Shown here one piece after another: positions 15,419 through 22,925 of a stretch of DNA of 27,795 nucleotides (positions are counted from its first letter, which is position 1; every line of letters begins with the position of its first letter). The stretch spans positions 1-27,795 of the forward strand of contig JAZNYQ010000119.1 of NCBI GenBank assembly GCA_045594545.1, written 5' to 3'. Origin of the DNA: CAKSHC01 sp045594545. Lineage in GTDB: Bacteria; Bacillota; Clostridia; Oscillospirales; UMGS1783. Both the position numbers and the translations under genes were made by a program. The notes beneath the pieces are model-generated. The model ran no database searches. It had not been told where the DNA came from and saw only the letters and a list, made by a program, of their open reading frames with translations.

Positions 15419-16372
15419 ATGAATTTTCTAACCTCACTCCTTAACGCCGCACCCGGTGCGGTTGCCCAGGGGTTGATCTGGGGTATGATGGCGATTGGCG
15501 TCTATCTGACCTATCGGATATTGGACGTGGCCGACCTGACGGTAGACGGTACCATGTCGACCGGCGGTTGCGTAGCCGTCATGCTGATGGTGGCCGGATG
15601 GAATCCGTGGCTGGCTCTGCTGGTCGCGTTTCTGTCGGGTATGGCCGCCGGACTTCTCACCGGATTTTTCCACACCCGTTGCGGGATCCCCGCGATCCTG
15701 TCGGGTATTCTGACTCAATTGGCGCTCTACTCCGTCAATCTGCGGATCATGGGAAGCCGCGCCAATGTCGCCATCAGTGTCATCAATTATGACCTGCTGG
15801 TCTCTCAGCGTTATGTGCGGGAATTGTCGCTGAACAACCCGTTGCCGATCCTGCTGGCCATCTCGTTTGTTGTGATTCTGGCACTGTATTGGTTCTTCGG
15901 CACCGAACGGGGCGCCTCCCTGCGTGCCACCGGTTCCAATCCCAATATGGCCCGCGCGCAAGGCATCAATACCAACAGCAATATCGTGCTCGGGCTGATG
16001 CTCTCCAACGGTATTGTGGCCGTGGCCGGTGCGTTGCTGGCGCAGTTTCAGGGCGGTGCCGATGTCAATAACGGCCGCGGCGCCATCGTGATCGGTCTGG
16101 CGGCCGTCATCATCGGCGAAGTGCTGCTGGGCAAGGTGTTCCGCAACTTCGGCTTGCGTCTGTTTGCCGTGATCTGCGGTGCAGTCATCTATTATCTGGT
16201 CATTCAGGTCATCCTGCTCATTCCCGATCCGGCCAATGCCGGCATGAAACTGATCAATACCAACGACTTGAAACTGATCACCGCCATTTTGGTAGGACTG
16301 TTCCTGGCCGTGCCGTATTGGACAGGCAAGGTGTTCCATGCCAAGAAAAAGGGAGGGAAGGATAATGCTTAA
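15419..16372 (+). CDS. ABC transporter permease (TrpY-like)
   Basis: A 317-residue, highly hydrophobic integral membrane protein with roughly eight to nine transmembrane segments. It resembles branched-chain-amino-acid-type permeases of the type found with PF04392 binding proteins: LTYRILDVADLTVDGTMSTGG near the N-terminus, and GASLRATGSNPNMARAQGI in the cytoplasmic coupling loop that contacts the ATPase. The C-terminus is Lys-rich (HAKKKGGK). It starts 21 nt after the binding protein gene with only a weak G-rich ribosome site, and its last 8 nt overlap the ATPase gene. It should form the membrane channel of the importer. Confidence 0.93.
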   Translation: MNFLTSLLNAAPGAVAQGLIWGMMAIGVYLTYRILDVADLTVDGTMSTGGCVAVMLMVAGWNPWLALLVAFLSGMAAGLLTGFFHTRCGIPAILSGILTQLALYSVNLRIMGSRANVAISVINYDLLVSQRYVRELSLNNPLPILLAISFVVILALYWFFGTERGASLRATGSNPNMARAQGINTNSNIVLGLMLSNGIVAVAGALLAQFQGGADVNNGRGAIVIGLAAVIIGEVLLGKVFRNFGLRLFAVICGAVIYYLVIQVILLIPDPANAGMKLINTNDLKLITAILVGLFLAVPYWTGKVFHAKKKGGKDNA

Positions 16373-17153
16373 ATTAGAGAATGTATCCAAAACCTTCAAT
16401 CCCGGTACCGTCAATGCCAAAACAGCATTGGACGGTCTGAATCTGACCTTGAATGAGGGCGATTTTGTCACCGTCATCGGCGGCAACGGCGCCGGCAAGT
16501 CCACCATGCTCAATGCGGTGGCCGGTGTGTTCGCCATAGACGAAGGGCATATCTTCATCGACGGGAAAGAGGTAACCAAACTGCCCGAATATAAGCGTGC
16601 CAAGTATCTGGGGCGTGTCTTTCAGGATCCCATGATGGGCACGGCGCCCACCATGCAGATCGAGGAAAATCTGGCCTTAGCCGCCCGCCGCGGAAAATTC
16701 CGTGGTCTGGGCTGGGGCATTACCAAGGCCGAGCGTAAGGCGTACGCCGAATTGCTTGCCGATCTGGAACTGGGTCTGGAAGACCGTATGACGGCTAAAG
16801 TCGGTCTGCTCTCAGGCGGACAGCGGCAGGCGTTGACTCTGCTGATGGCCTCTCTGCAAAAGCCGAAACTGCTCTTGTTGGATGAACATACGGCGGCGCT
16901 TGACCCGAAAACGGCGGCCAAGGTGTTGGGACTGTCCCAGCGTATCGTAGAGCGGGACAATCTGACTACGCTGATGATCACCCATAATATGAAGGATGCC
17001 ATTACCTACGGCAACCGTCTGATCATGATGGATGCCGGTCGCGTGGTGCTGGATGTGTGCGGCGAGGATAAAAAGAAACTCACCGTGGCCGAATTGATCG
17101 AACATTTCGGCAAGGCCAGCAGTGAAGCCACCGATAAAATGTTGCTTTCTTAA
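16365..17153 (+). CDS. ABC transporter ATP-binding protein (TrpZ-like)
   Basis: A 262-residue ATPase. Walker A is GGNGAGKST (residues 39-47), the Q-loop is in VFQDPMMGT, the signature is LLSGGQRQAL, Walker B is LLLLDEHTAALDP and the H-loop is MITHNM. His after the Walker B Glu (DEHTAALD) is typical of this transporter group. The ATG at 16365 has GGGAGG 8 nt upstream and overlaps the permease gene by 8 nt; an in-frame ATG at 16338 is rejected. It is the last gene of the attenuator-controlled operon. Confidence 0.95.
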   Translation: MLKLENVSKTFNPGTVNAKTALDGLNLTLNEGDFVTVIGGNGAGKSTMLNAVAGVFAIDEGHIFIDGKEVTKLPEYKRAKYLGRVFQDPMMGTAPTMQIEENLALAARRGKFRGLGWGITKAERKAYAELLADLELGLEDRMTAKVGLLSGGQRQALTLLMASLQKPKLLLLDEHTAALDPKTAAKVLGLSQRIVERDNLTTLMITHNMKDAITYGNRLIMMDAGRVVLDVCGEDKKKLTVAELIEHFGKASSEATDKMLLS

Positions 17154-17156
17154 TGT

Positions 17157-17192
17157 AAAAGCCGAAAAGCGGATGCTTTTCGGCTTTTCTTT
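17157..17192 (+). terminator. Intrinsic terminator after the aromatic amino acid importer operon
   Basis: AAAAGCCGAAAAGC (17157-17170) pairs perfectly with GCTTTTCGGCTTTT (17175-17188) around GGAT, and a T-rich tail follows. Confidence 0.95.
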
Positions 17193-17222
17193 CATGTAAC
17201 GCTAAAAGTTTGTCGAAAAGAC

Positions 17223-17251
17223 TTGCATTTTTATTGGGATAATTATATAAT
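17223..17251 (+). promoter_or_regulatory. Promoter of the xpt-nucleoside importer operon
   Basis: TTGCAT (17223-17228) and perfect TATAAT (17246-17251) with a 17-bp spacer; expected transcription start about 17258. Confidence 0.85.
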
Positions 17252-17257
17252 ATCTAC

Positions 17258-17320
17258 GGAAAACAGAGTTCGACAATTCAGCCCCTCGGGTCTTATTGGA
17301 GATTTCTGTTTTTTGTTTTT
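17258..17320 (+). promoter_or_regulatory. Structured xpt leader with terminator-like hairpin, class not recognised
   Basis: The 5' leader can fold into one long irregular hairpin. AAAACAGA (17260-17267) pairs with TCTGTTTT (17305-17312). Above it TC (17270-17271) pairs with GA (17301-17302), then comes a tandem G.A/A.G mismatch, then CAAT (17274-17277) with ATTG (17295-17298). A 3x3 internal loop and GCCC-CTC-GGGT cap it. T-rich sequence (17311-17320) follows, as in an intrinsic terminator. The position before a purine salvage gene suggests purine-responsive control, but the conserved core of the purine (guanine/adenine) riboswitch is not visible. Whether it is a riboswitch, a protein-binding attenuator or a simple hairpin is open. 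Confidence 0.5.
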
Positions 17321-17338
17321 CCGAAAGGCGGACAGGCT

Positions 17339-17914
17339 ATGAAAGCACTGGAAGAAAAAATCTTAAAAGAGGGGCAGGTTCTGCCCGGTGACATTTTGAA
17401 GGTCGGCTCCTTTCTCAATCAGCAGCTGGATTGCGATTTTCTGATGGAGATGGGCCGCGAGATCGCGCGGCTGTATGCCGATGCGGGTGTCACAAAGGTA
17501 CTTACGGTAGAGGCGTCGGGCATTGCCATTGCGGTGGCAGTGGGTGCGGTGATGCATCTGCCTGTTGTTTTTGCCAAGAAATACCGTACCGGCAACGTGT
17601 CGGGCGAAACCTATTCGGCATTGGTCCATTCGTATACCCATGGAAACGATTATAACATGGTCATCGCCAAGGAATATTTGTCGGCCGACGATACGGTGTT
17701 GATCGTAGACGATTTTCTGGCCAAGGGTGCGGCCGTGGAAGGGCTGATGGATGTGGCCGCTCAGGCGGGCGCTAAAGTCGCCGGCGCGGCGATCGCCATC
17801 GAAAAAGGCTTCCAGGAAGGCGGCAAGCGGCTGCGGGCGACCGGAATACGCGTCGAATCGCTGGCCATCGTCGAAAGTATGCATGACGGAGCGTTGGAAT
17901 TCCGTCCCCAATGA
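17339..17914 (+). CDS. xpt: Xanthine phosphoribosyltransferase
   Basis: A 191-residue cytosolic enzyme converting xanthine and PRPP to XMP; B. subtilis Xpt is of similar length. Diagnostic segments are the N-terminal MKALEEKILKEG, the VLTVEASGIAIA region, FAKKYRTGN, and the PRPP-binding loop VLIVDDFLAKGAAV, characteristic of the Xpt branch rather than adenine or hypoxanthine phosphoribosyltransferases. The ribosome site (AAGGCGG) is modest. It is first in a transcription unit with a BMP-type nucleoside importer: no terminator is seen in the 47-nt gap to the next gene, so salvage enzyme and uptake system are probably co-transcribed behind the structured leader. Confidence 0.94.
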   Translation: MKALEEKILKEGQVLPGDILKVGSFLNQQLDCDFLMEMGREIARLYADAGVTKVLTVEASGIAIAVAVGAVMHLPVVFAKKYRTGNVSGETYSALVHSYTHGNDYNMVIAKEYLSADDTVLIVDDFLAKGAAVEGLMDVAAQAGAKVAGAAIAIEKGFQEGGKRLRATGIRVESLAIVESMHDGALEFRPQ

Positions 17915-17961
17915 TGTATGTAATACATTTACATAAAAAAATTTTTAAGGAGAAAACACCA

Positions 17962-19146
17962 ATGAAAAAGATCCTTGCTGTGATCCTCGCCGCTGTTATG
18001 CTGGTCTCTCTGGCCGCTTGCGGTGGCAACCCCGAGCCCTCCGGCTCGAACGACAGTTCGGCTTATGCCGACATCAAAATCGGTTTCATCTTCCTGCATG
18101 ATGAAAACTCGACCTATGACAAGAACTTCATCGACGCCGCTAAGCGCGCCAAGGAAGCCCTCGGTCTGACCGATGACCAGGTCGTCATCAAGGTTGACAT
18201 CGATGAGTCTGCCGAATGCTATGAAACTGCCTGCGAACTGGCAGAAGATGGCTGCGACATCATCTTTGCCGACTCTTTCGGTCATGAAGACTACATGATC
18301 CAGGCCGCTAAAGAATATCCGGAAGTTGAGTTCTGCCATGCTACCGGTACCAAGGCTCACACCGAAAATCTGGCCAACTTCCACAACGCTTTCGCTTCCA
18401 TCTATGAAGGCCGTTTCCTGGCCGGCGTTGTTGCCGGACTCAAACTCAAAGAGATCGGCGAAACCAAGATGGGTTATGTCGGCGCTATGCCCTATGCCGA
18501 AGTGAAGTCGGGTCTGACCTCCTTCTATCTGGGCGCTAAGTCCATCGTTCCCGAAGCTACCATGGAAGTTGTCTTCACCGACACTTGGTATGACGAGGGT
18601 CTGGAAAAAGAAGCCGCTGTTACCCTGATCTCCAGAGGTGCTAAGCTCGTTTCTCAGCACGCTGACTCGATGGGTGCTCCTTCCGCTTGCGAAGCCGCCG
18701 GCGTTCCCAACGTGGCTTACAACGGTTCTACTACCGCGGCTTGCCCCAACACCGCTCTGATTTCGTCCTACATCGATTGGCAGCCCTATTTCGAGCTGAT
18801 CGTTAAGTCGGTCGCCGAAGGCAAGGACATTCCTGCTGACTACTGCGGCACCATCGAGACCGGTTCGGTTAAACTGACCGCGCTGAACACCGAGGTCGCT
18901 GCCGAAGGCACTCAGGCTAAGCTCGACGAAGTTATGAAGGGCCTCAAGGACGGCACCATCAAGGTCTTCGACACCGATGCGTACACCGTTAAGGGTGAGA
19001 AGCAGACCTCTTATATGGCTGACGTTAACAGTGATCCCGGTCCCGATACCGAAGCGATTAAGGACGGCTACTTTGCTGAAAGCGAATTCCGTTCGGCTCC
19101 TTACTTCGACGTTGAGATCGATGGCATTACCTTCCTGTGCAAGTAA
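17962..19146 (+). CDS. BMP family nucleoside-binding lipoprotein
   Basis: A 394-residue lipoprotein with signal peptide and lipobox (VSLAAC, Cys20). The mature domain matches the BMP/PnrA family (PF02608): IKIGFIFLHDENSTYDKNF, DIIFADSFGHEDYM, YPEVEFCHATG, NAFASIYEGRFLAGVVAG and MGYVGAMPYAEV. These proteins bind purine nucleosides outside the membrane for an ABC importer. The ATG at 17962 follows AAGGAG with 8-9 nt spacing; an in-frame ATG ATG at 17911 overlaps the xpt stop and is rejected because the signal peptide begins at 17962. Codon use favours common codons, consistent with high expression. It is followed by two hairpins and then the transporter genes. Confidence 0.95.
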   Translation: MKKILAVILAAVMLVSLAACGGNPEPSGSNDSSAYADIKIGFIFLHDENSTYDKNFIDAAKRAKEALGLTDDQVVIKVDIDESAECYETACELAEDGCDIIFADSFGHEDYMIQAAKEYPEVEFCHATGTKAHTENLANFHNAFASIYEGRFLAGVVAGLKLKEIGETKMGYVGAMPYAEVKSGLTSFYLGAKSIVPEATMEVVFTDTWYDEGLEKEAAVTLISRGAKLVSQHADSMGAPSACEAAGVPNVAYNGSTTAACPNTALISSYIDWQPYFELIVKSVAEGKDIPADYCGTIETGSVKLTALNTEVAAEGTQAKLDEVMKGLKDGTIKVFDTDAYTVKGEKQTSYMADVNSDPGPDTEAIKDGYFAESEFRSAPYFDVEIDGITFLCK

Positions 19147-19159
19147 GATCATCTGTACA

Positions 19160-19190
19160 AGGGCGGAGCATTTTTGCTCCGCCTTCCTTT
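19160..19190 (+). terminator. Leaky terminator or mRNA-stabilising hairpin after the BMP gene
   Basis: GGCGGAGC (19162-19169) pairs with GCTCCGCC (19176-19183) around ATTTTT, extended by two outer pairs. The downstream tract is interrupted (TTCCTTTT), so read-through into the ATPase gene is likely. Such hairpins keep binding-protein mRNA more abundant than transporter mRNA. Confidence 0.7.
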
Positions 19191-19193
19191 TGA

Positions 19194-19229
19194 TTTTTGA
19201 AAAGAGTCCCTTCGGGCTTTTTTCAAAAA
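19194..19229 (+). other. Second hairpin in the BMP-ATPase gap
   Basis: TTTTTGAAAA (19194-19203) pairs with the TTTTCAAAAA ending at 19229; an irregular middle and CCC-TTC-GGG complete the stem. The right arm contains CTTTTTT. It lies directly upstream of the ribosome site AAAGGAGGT of the ATPase gene and may act as a second partial terminator. Confidence 0.6.
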
Positions 19230-19248
19230 CCCAAAGGAGGTAACAGGC

Positions 19249-20781
19249 GTGTCCCAAGCAGCCATCCAACTGAAAAACGTCACCAAACGCTTCGGCAAGG
19301 TGGTGGCCAACCACAACGTCAGCCTTTCGGTCAACAAGGGTGAGATCCTATCTATACTGGGCGAAAACGGCAGCGGCAAAACCACGCTGATGAACATGAT
19401 CGCCGGCATCTACTACCCCGATGACGGACAGATCTATATTAACGGCGAGGAGGTCGTCATCCGCTCTCCTAAGGATGCCTTTGCCTATAAGATCGGTATG
19501 ATCCATCAGCACTTCAAACTGGTGGATGTCTTTACCGCCGCCGAAAATGTGGTGCTGGGTCTGGACGGTAAGTTCAATCTCAAGCAGTCGGCCGAAAAGG
19601 TGGCGCAGATCGCCGAAAAATACGGCTTTGACATCGACCCGATGAAGAAGATCTATACCATGTCGGTATCCGAAAAGCAAACGGTCGAGATTATTAAAGT
19701 GCTCTACCGCGGCGCCGATATCCTGATCCTCGACGAGCCGACGGCCGTTCTCACTCCGCAGGAAACACAGAAACTGTTTGATGTTTTGCGCCGTATGCGC
19801 GACGACGGCAAGGCCATCATTATTATCACCCATAAACTGCACGAGGTGCTGGCGCTGTCCGATCGGGTCTCGGTGTTGCGCAAAGGTGAATATGTCGGCA
19901 CGGTCACTACTAAGGAAACCAACGAATCGCAACTGACCGAAATGATGGTGGGCAAAAAGGTCACGCTTAATATCGAGCGTAAAGAGCCGATGGGCCGTCA
20001 ACTGCGTCTGGAAGTCAAGGACATTGAATGCCATACCCGAGAGGGACATAAGATTCTGGATGACGTATCCTTTGAAGCCTACGGCGGCGAGATCCTGGGT
20101 ATTGCCGGCATTGCCGGATCGGGTCAGCGCGAACTGCTCGAATCGATCGCCGGTCTGCAAAGTCTGGACGGCGGCGAGATCCTCTATCATAATCCTAAGA
20201 CCGACCATGTGGATAACCTGCGCGATAAGACCCCCTTGCAGATTCGGGATCTGGGCGTGCGCCTGTCCTTTGTGCCGGAAGACCGTTTGGGTATGGGTCT
20301 GGTCGGCAATATGGATATTGTCGATAATATGATGCTGCGCTCCTACCGTAAAGGGCACTCGGTCTTTGTTTCCCGCAAAGCCCCCCACGATCTGGCCGAG
20401 CATATCGTAGAACAACTGGAGGTGGTAACCCCCGGTCTGTCTACACCGGTGCGTCGGCTGTCGGGCGGTAATGTGCAAAAGGTACTGGTCGGACGTGAGA
20501 TCGCCTCAGCGCCCAGCGTGCTGATGGCCGCCTATCCGGTGCGTGGACTGGATATTAACTCGTCCTATTTGATATACGATCTGCTCAATCAACAAAAAGA
20601 ACAGGGAACCGCCGTCATTTTTGTCGGTGAGGATCTGGACGTACTGATGGAACTGTGCGATCGCATTTTGGTCATCGGCGGCGGACGGATCACGGGAGTG
20701 GTCGATGGCCGTACGGCGACCAAAGAGGAGATCGGGCTTTTGATGACCAAGCATGACGGAGGTGAGAGCCATGTCAACTAA
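19249..20781 (+). CDS. Nucleoside ABC importer, duplicated ATP-binding protein (NupO/YufO-like)
   Basis: A 510-residue protein with two fused ABC domains, as in all BMP-type importers. Domain 1 has Walker A GENGSGKTT, a degenerate signature MSVSEKQTVEI and Walker B ILILDEPTAVLTP. Domain 2 has a degenerate P-loop region GIAGSGQREL, the signature RLSGGNVQKV and an altered Walker B region LMAAYPVRGLDI. Such asymmetry is normal for this family. GTG at 19249 is the start, with AAAGGAGGT (19233-19241) 7 nt upstream. The 3' end overlaps the first permease gene by 11 nt. Confidence 0.94.
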   Translation: MSQAAIQLKNVTKRFGKVVANHNVSLSVNKGEILSILGENGSGKTTLMNMIAGIYYPDDGQIYINGEEVVIRSPKDAFAYKIGMIHQHFKLVDVFTAAENVVLGLDGKFNLKQSAEKVAQIAEKYGFDIDPMKKIYTMSVSEKQTVEIIKVLYRGADILILDEPTAVLTPQETQKLFDVLRRMRDDGKAIIIITHKLHEVLALSDRVSVLRKGEYVGTVTTKETNESQLTEMMVGKKVTLNIERKEPMGRQLRLEVKDIECHTREGHKILDDVSFEAYGGEILGIAGIAGSGQRELLESIAGLQSLDGGEILYHNPKTDHVDNLRDKTPLQIRDLGVRLSFVPEDRLGMGLVGNMDIVDNMMLRSYRKGHSVFVSRKAPHDLAEHIVEQLEVVTPGLSTPVRRLSGGNVQKVLVGREIASAPSVLMAAYPVRGLDINSSYLIYDLLNQQKEQGTAVIFVGEDLDVLMELCDRILVIGGGRITGVVDGRTATKEEIGLLMTKHDGGESHVN

Positions 20782-21877
20782 ACAGAAATCGGTACGGGAA
20801 CCGCTGATTCATATCACCAAGCGTGACGGGGTCTCGATGTGGACAGGCATTGCCATTCGTGCCGCCGCTATTGTGCTCTCTATTGTCGTGTGTGCTCTTT
20901 TGGTCGTGCTGATTACGGGTGCCGATCCGATTGAATTTTTCAGCGCTGTCATGAAAGGCTCGTTTGGTTCTAAGCGCAAGATGTGGATGGCGGGACAGGA
21001 TGTGGCCATGCTGTTGTGTATCGCCTTGGCCGTTACTCCCGCATTTAAGATGCGATACTGGAACCTCGGTGCCGAGGGACAGGTGCTGATCGGCGGTCTG
21101 GCGGCCGGCGCTTGCATGATCTATGTGGGAAATGCGTTACCCACAACCCTTTTGTTGATCGTCATGTTTGTGGCCAGCCTGTTGGCCGGCGCCGTTTGGG
21201 CGGTCATCCCCGCACTCTTTAAGGCGAAATGGAATACCAACGAATCACTCTTTACCCTGATGATGAACTATGTGGCCATGCAGTTGGTGTCTTTCTTTAT
21301 TGTCCTGTGGGAGAACCCCAAGGGTTCCGGTCAGGTGGGCATCATCAATATGGATTCGCAGGCCGGCTGGTTGCCGTCGATCGGCGGGCAGAAATATCTG
21401 CTCAATATCCTGATCGTGGCGGCCGTTACCGTGGGTATGTTTATCTACCTGCGCTACAGCAAACAGGGATATGAGATCTCAGTCGTAGGCGAGAGCGAAA
21501 ATACGGCACGGTACAGCGGCATCAATGTCAAGAAAGTCATCGTGCGCACCGTAGCCATTTCGGGTGCCATCTGCGGTCTGGCAGGACTCATGCTGGTCGC
21601 GGGAACCGACCATTCGATCTCCACCGACACCGCCGGCGGCGACGGCTTTACCGCCATTATCGTGTCGTGGCTGGCTAAGTTCAATCCTTTCATGATGGTA
21701 CTGGCTTCCTTCCTGATCATATTTTTACAGCGTGGCGCGGGCGAGATCGCTACCGCCCTGCGGCTCAATACCAGCATTGCCGATATTCTCACCGGCGTCA
21801 TCTTGTTCTTTATCATCGGTTGTGAATTTTTCATCAATTATAAGATCAACTTCCGCAAGAAAGGAGGCAACGCCTGA
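20771..21877 (+). CDS. Nucleoside ABC importer permease 1 (NupP/YufP-like)
   Basis: A 368-residue membrane protein with about nine transmembrane helices. The conserved motif FKMRYWNLGAEGQVLIGGLAAG is characteristic of the first permease of BMP-type importers, and VVGESENTARYSGINVKK is the ATPase coupling loop. Start at ATG 20771 is preferred over the in-frame ATG at 20753 because GGAGGTG lies at 20758-20764, 6 nt upstream. The gene ends by a TGATG overlap with permease 2. Confidence 0.94.
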   Translation: MSTKQKSVREPLIHITKRDGVSMWTGIAIRAAAIVLSIVVCALLVVLITGADPIEFFSAVMKGSFGSKRKMWMAGQDVAMLLCIALAVTPAFKMRYWNLGAEGQVLIGGLAAGACMIYVGNALPTTLLLIVMFVASLLAGAVWAVIPALFKAKWNTNESLFTLMMNYVAMQLVSFFIVLWENPKGSGQVGIINMDSQAGWLPSIGGQKYLLNILIVAAVTVGMFIYLRYSKQGYEISVVGESENTARYSGINVKKVIVRTVAISGAICGLAGLMLVAGTDHSISTDTAGGDGFTAIIVSWLAKFNPFMMVLASFLIIFLQRGAGEIATALRLNTSIADILTGVILFFIIGCEFFINYKINFRKKGGNA

Positions 21878-22857
21878 TGGAGATCCTTGCTACCTTTATC
21901 AACCGTGCGGTCATGCAGGGCATTCCCTTGCTCTATGGCTCAACGGGTGAGATCATCACCGAAAAGTCGGGCAACCTCAATCTGGGCATCCCCGGTATCA
22001 TGTACGTCGGCGGTGTCTGCGGTATCATCGGCGCCTTCTTCTATAAACAGGCGGTCGGCGTGGTCCAGCCTTTCTTAGGTATCCTCATTCCTTTGCTTTG
22101 CGCCTTGGCAGGCTCGGCACTCATGTCGCTGATCTATGCGTTTTTAACCATTACGCTGCGCGCCAACCAGAACGTCACCGGTCTGGCTCTTACCACCATG
22201 GGCGTCGGCATCGGTAACTTCTTCGGCGGTTCGCTGGCTACCCTCTACGGAGAGGGCGGTTCGCTGGCCATGACCGAAGTGTCCAACTTCTTCCGCGCGG
22301 CCTTGCCCTTTGCCGAGAAGTGGGGTGTCATCGGCACCATCTTCTTCTCTTATGGTTTCTTGGCTTATCTGGCAATCGTGATTGCCATCATTGCTTCCCT
22401 TGTGCTGACCCGTACCCGCGTGGGGTTGAACCTGCGCGCCGTGGGTGAGAGTCCGGCTACGGCCGATGCCGCCGGTATCAACGTCACCAAGTATAAGTAT
22501 GTGGCCACCGTTTTGGGCGGTACCATTGCCGGCTTGGGCGGCTTGTACTTTATCATGGACTATACCTCGGGTATCTGGTCCAACGGCGGATTCGGCGACC
22601 GCGGCTGGCTGGCCATCGCCTTGGTCATCTTCGCCATCTGGCGCCCCAATATGGGCATCCTCGGCTCCATCCTCTTTGGCGGTCTGTATATCGTGTATTT
22701 GTTTATTCCGGGTCTTACCCGCGAATCGCAGGCGCTCTTTAAGATGTTGCCGTATATCGTAACCATCGTGGTGTTGATTGCCACCAGTATGCGTAAAAAG
22801 CGGGAAAACCAGCCGCCGGCCCATCTGGGTCTGTCCTATTTCCGCGAGGAACGATAA
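21877..22857 (+). CDS. Nucleoside ABC importer permease 2 (NupQ/YufQ-like)
   Basis: A 326-residue membrane protein with about nine transmembrane helices. The family hallmarks PLLYGSTGEIITEKSGNLNLG and GIPGIMYVGGV (the second BMP permease motif) lie near the N-terminus. The coupling loop is LRAVGESPATADAAGINV. Its ATG overlaps the permease 1 stop by 1 nt, with AGGAGG about 11 nt upstream. It closes the purine salvage operon before a strong terminator. Confidence 0.94.
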   Translation: MEILATFINRAVMQGIPLLYGSTGEIITEKSGNLNLGIPGIMYVGGVCGIIGAFFYKQAVGVVQPFLGILIPLLCALAGSALMSLIYAFLTITLRANQNVTGLALTTMGVGIGNFFGGSLATLYGEGGSLAMTEVSNFFRAALPFAEKWGVIGTIFFSYGFLAYLAIVIAIIASLVLTRTRVGLNLRAVGESPATADAAGINVTKYKYVATVLGGTIAGLGGLYFIMDYTSGIWSNGGFGDRGWLAIALVIFAIWRPNMGILGSILFGGLYIVYLFIPGLTRESQALFKMLPYIVTIVVLIATSMRKKRENQPPAHLGLSYFREER

Positions 22858-22861
22858 AAAT

Positions 22862-22892
22862 AAAGGCCGAGTATTGAAATGCTCGGCCTTTT
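22862..22892 (+). terminator. Intrinsic terminator of the purine salvage operon
   Basis: AAGGCCGAG (22863-22871) pairs with CTCGGCCTT (22882-22890), extended by outer A-T and inner T.G/A-T pairs, followed by TT. Confidence 0.9.
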
Positions 22893-22925
22893 ATGATACC
22901 ATAAAAGAAAAAGGAGATCTGACCT

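Noticed and set aside
15434..16603. A 389-codon minus-strand open frame opposite the permease
   Set aside because: Shadow frame of a membrane protein gene; the translation is rich in His/Gln/Asp with no family resemblance.
17258..17320. Purine (guanine) riboswitch before xpt
   Set aside because: Expected by context, but the conserved purine aptamer junction sequences are not present.
17929..19314. A 461-codon minus-strand open frame opposite the BMP gene
   Set aside because: It covers a clearly coding plus-strand lipoprotein gene and its terminator; no domain or ribosome site.
22872..22925. Promoter for fucO
   Set aside because: TATGAT at 22892-22897 resembles a -10 but no -35 lies at a usable distance; not called.
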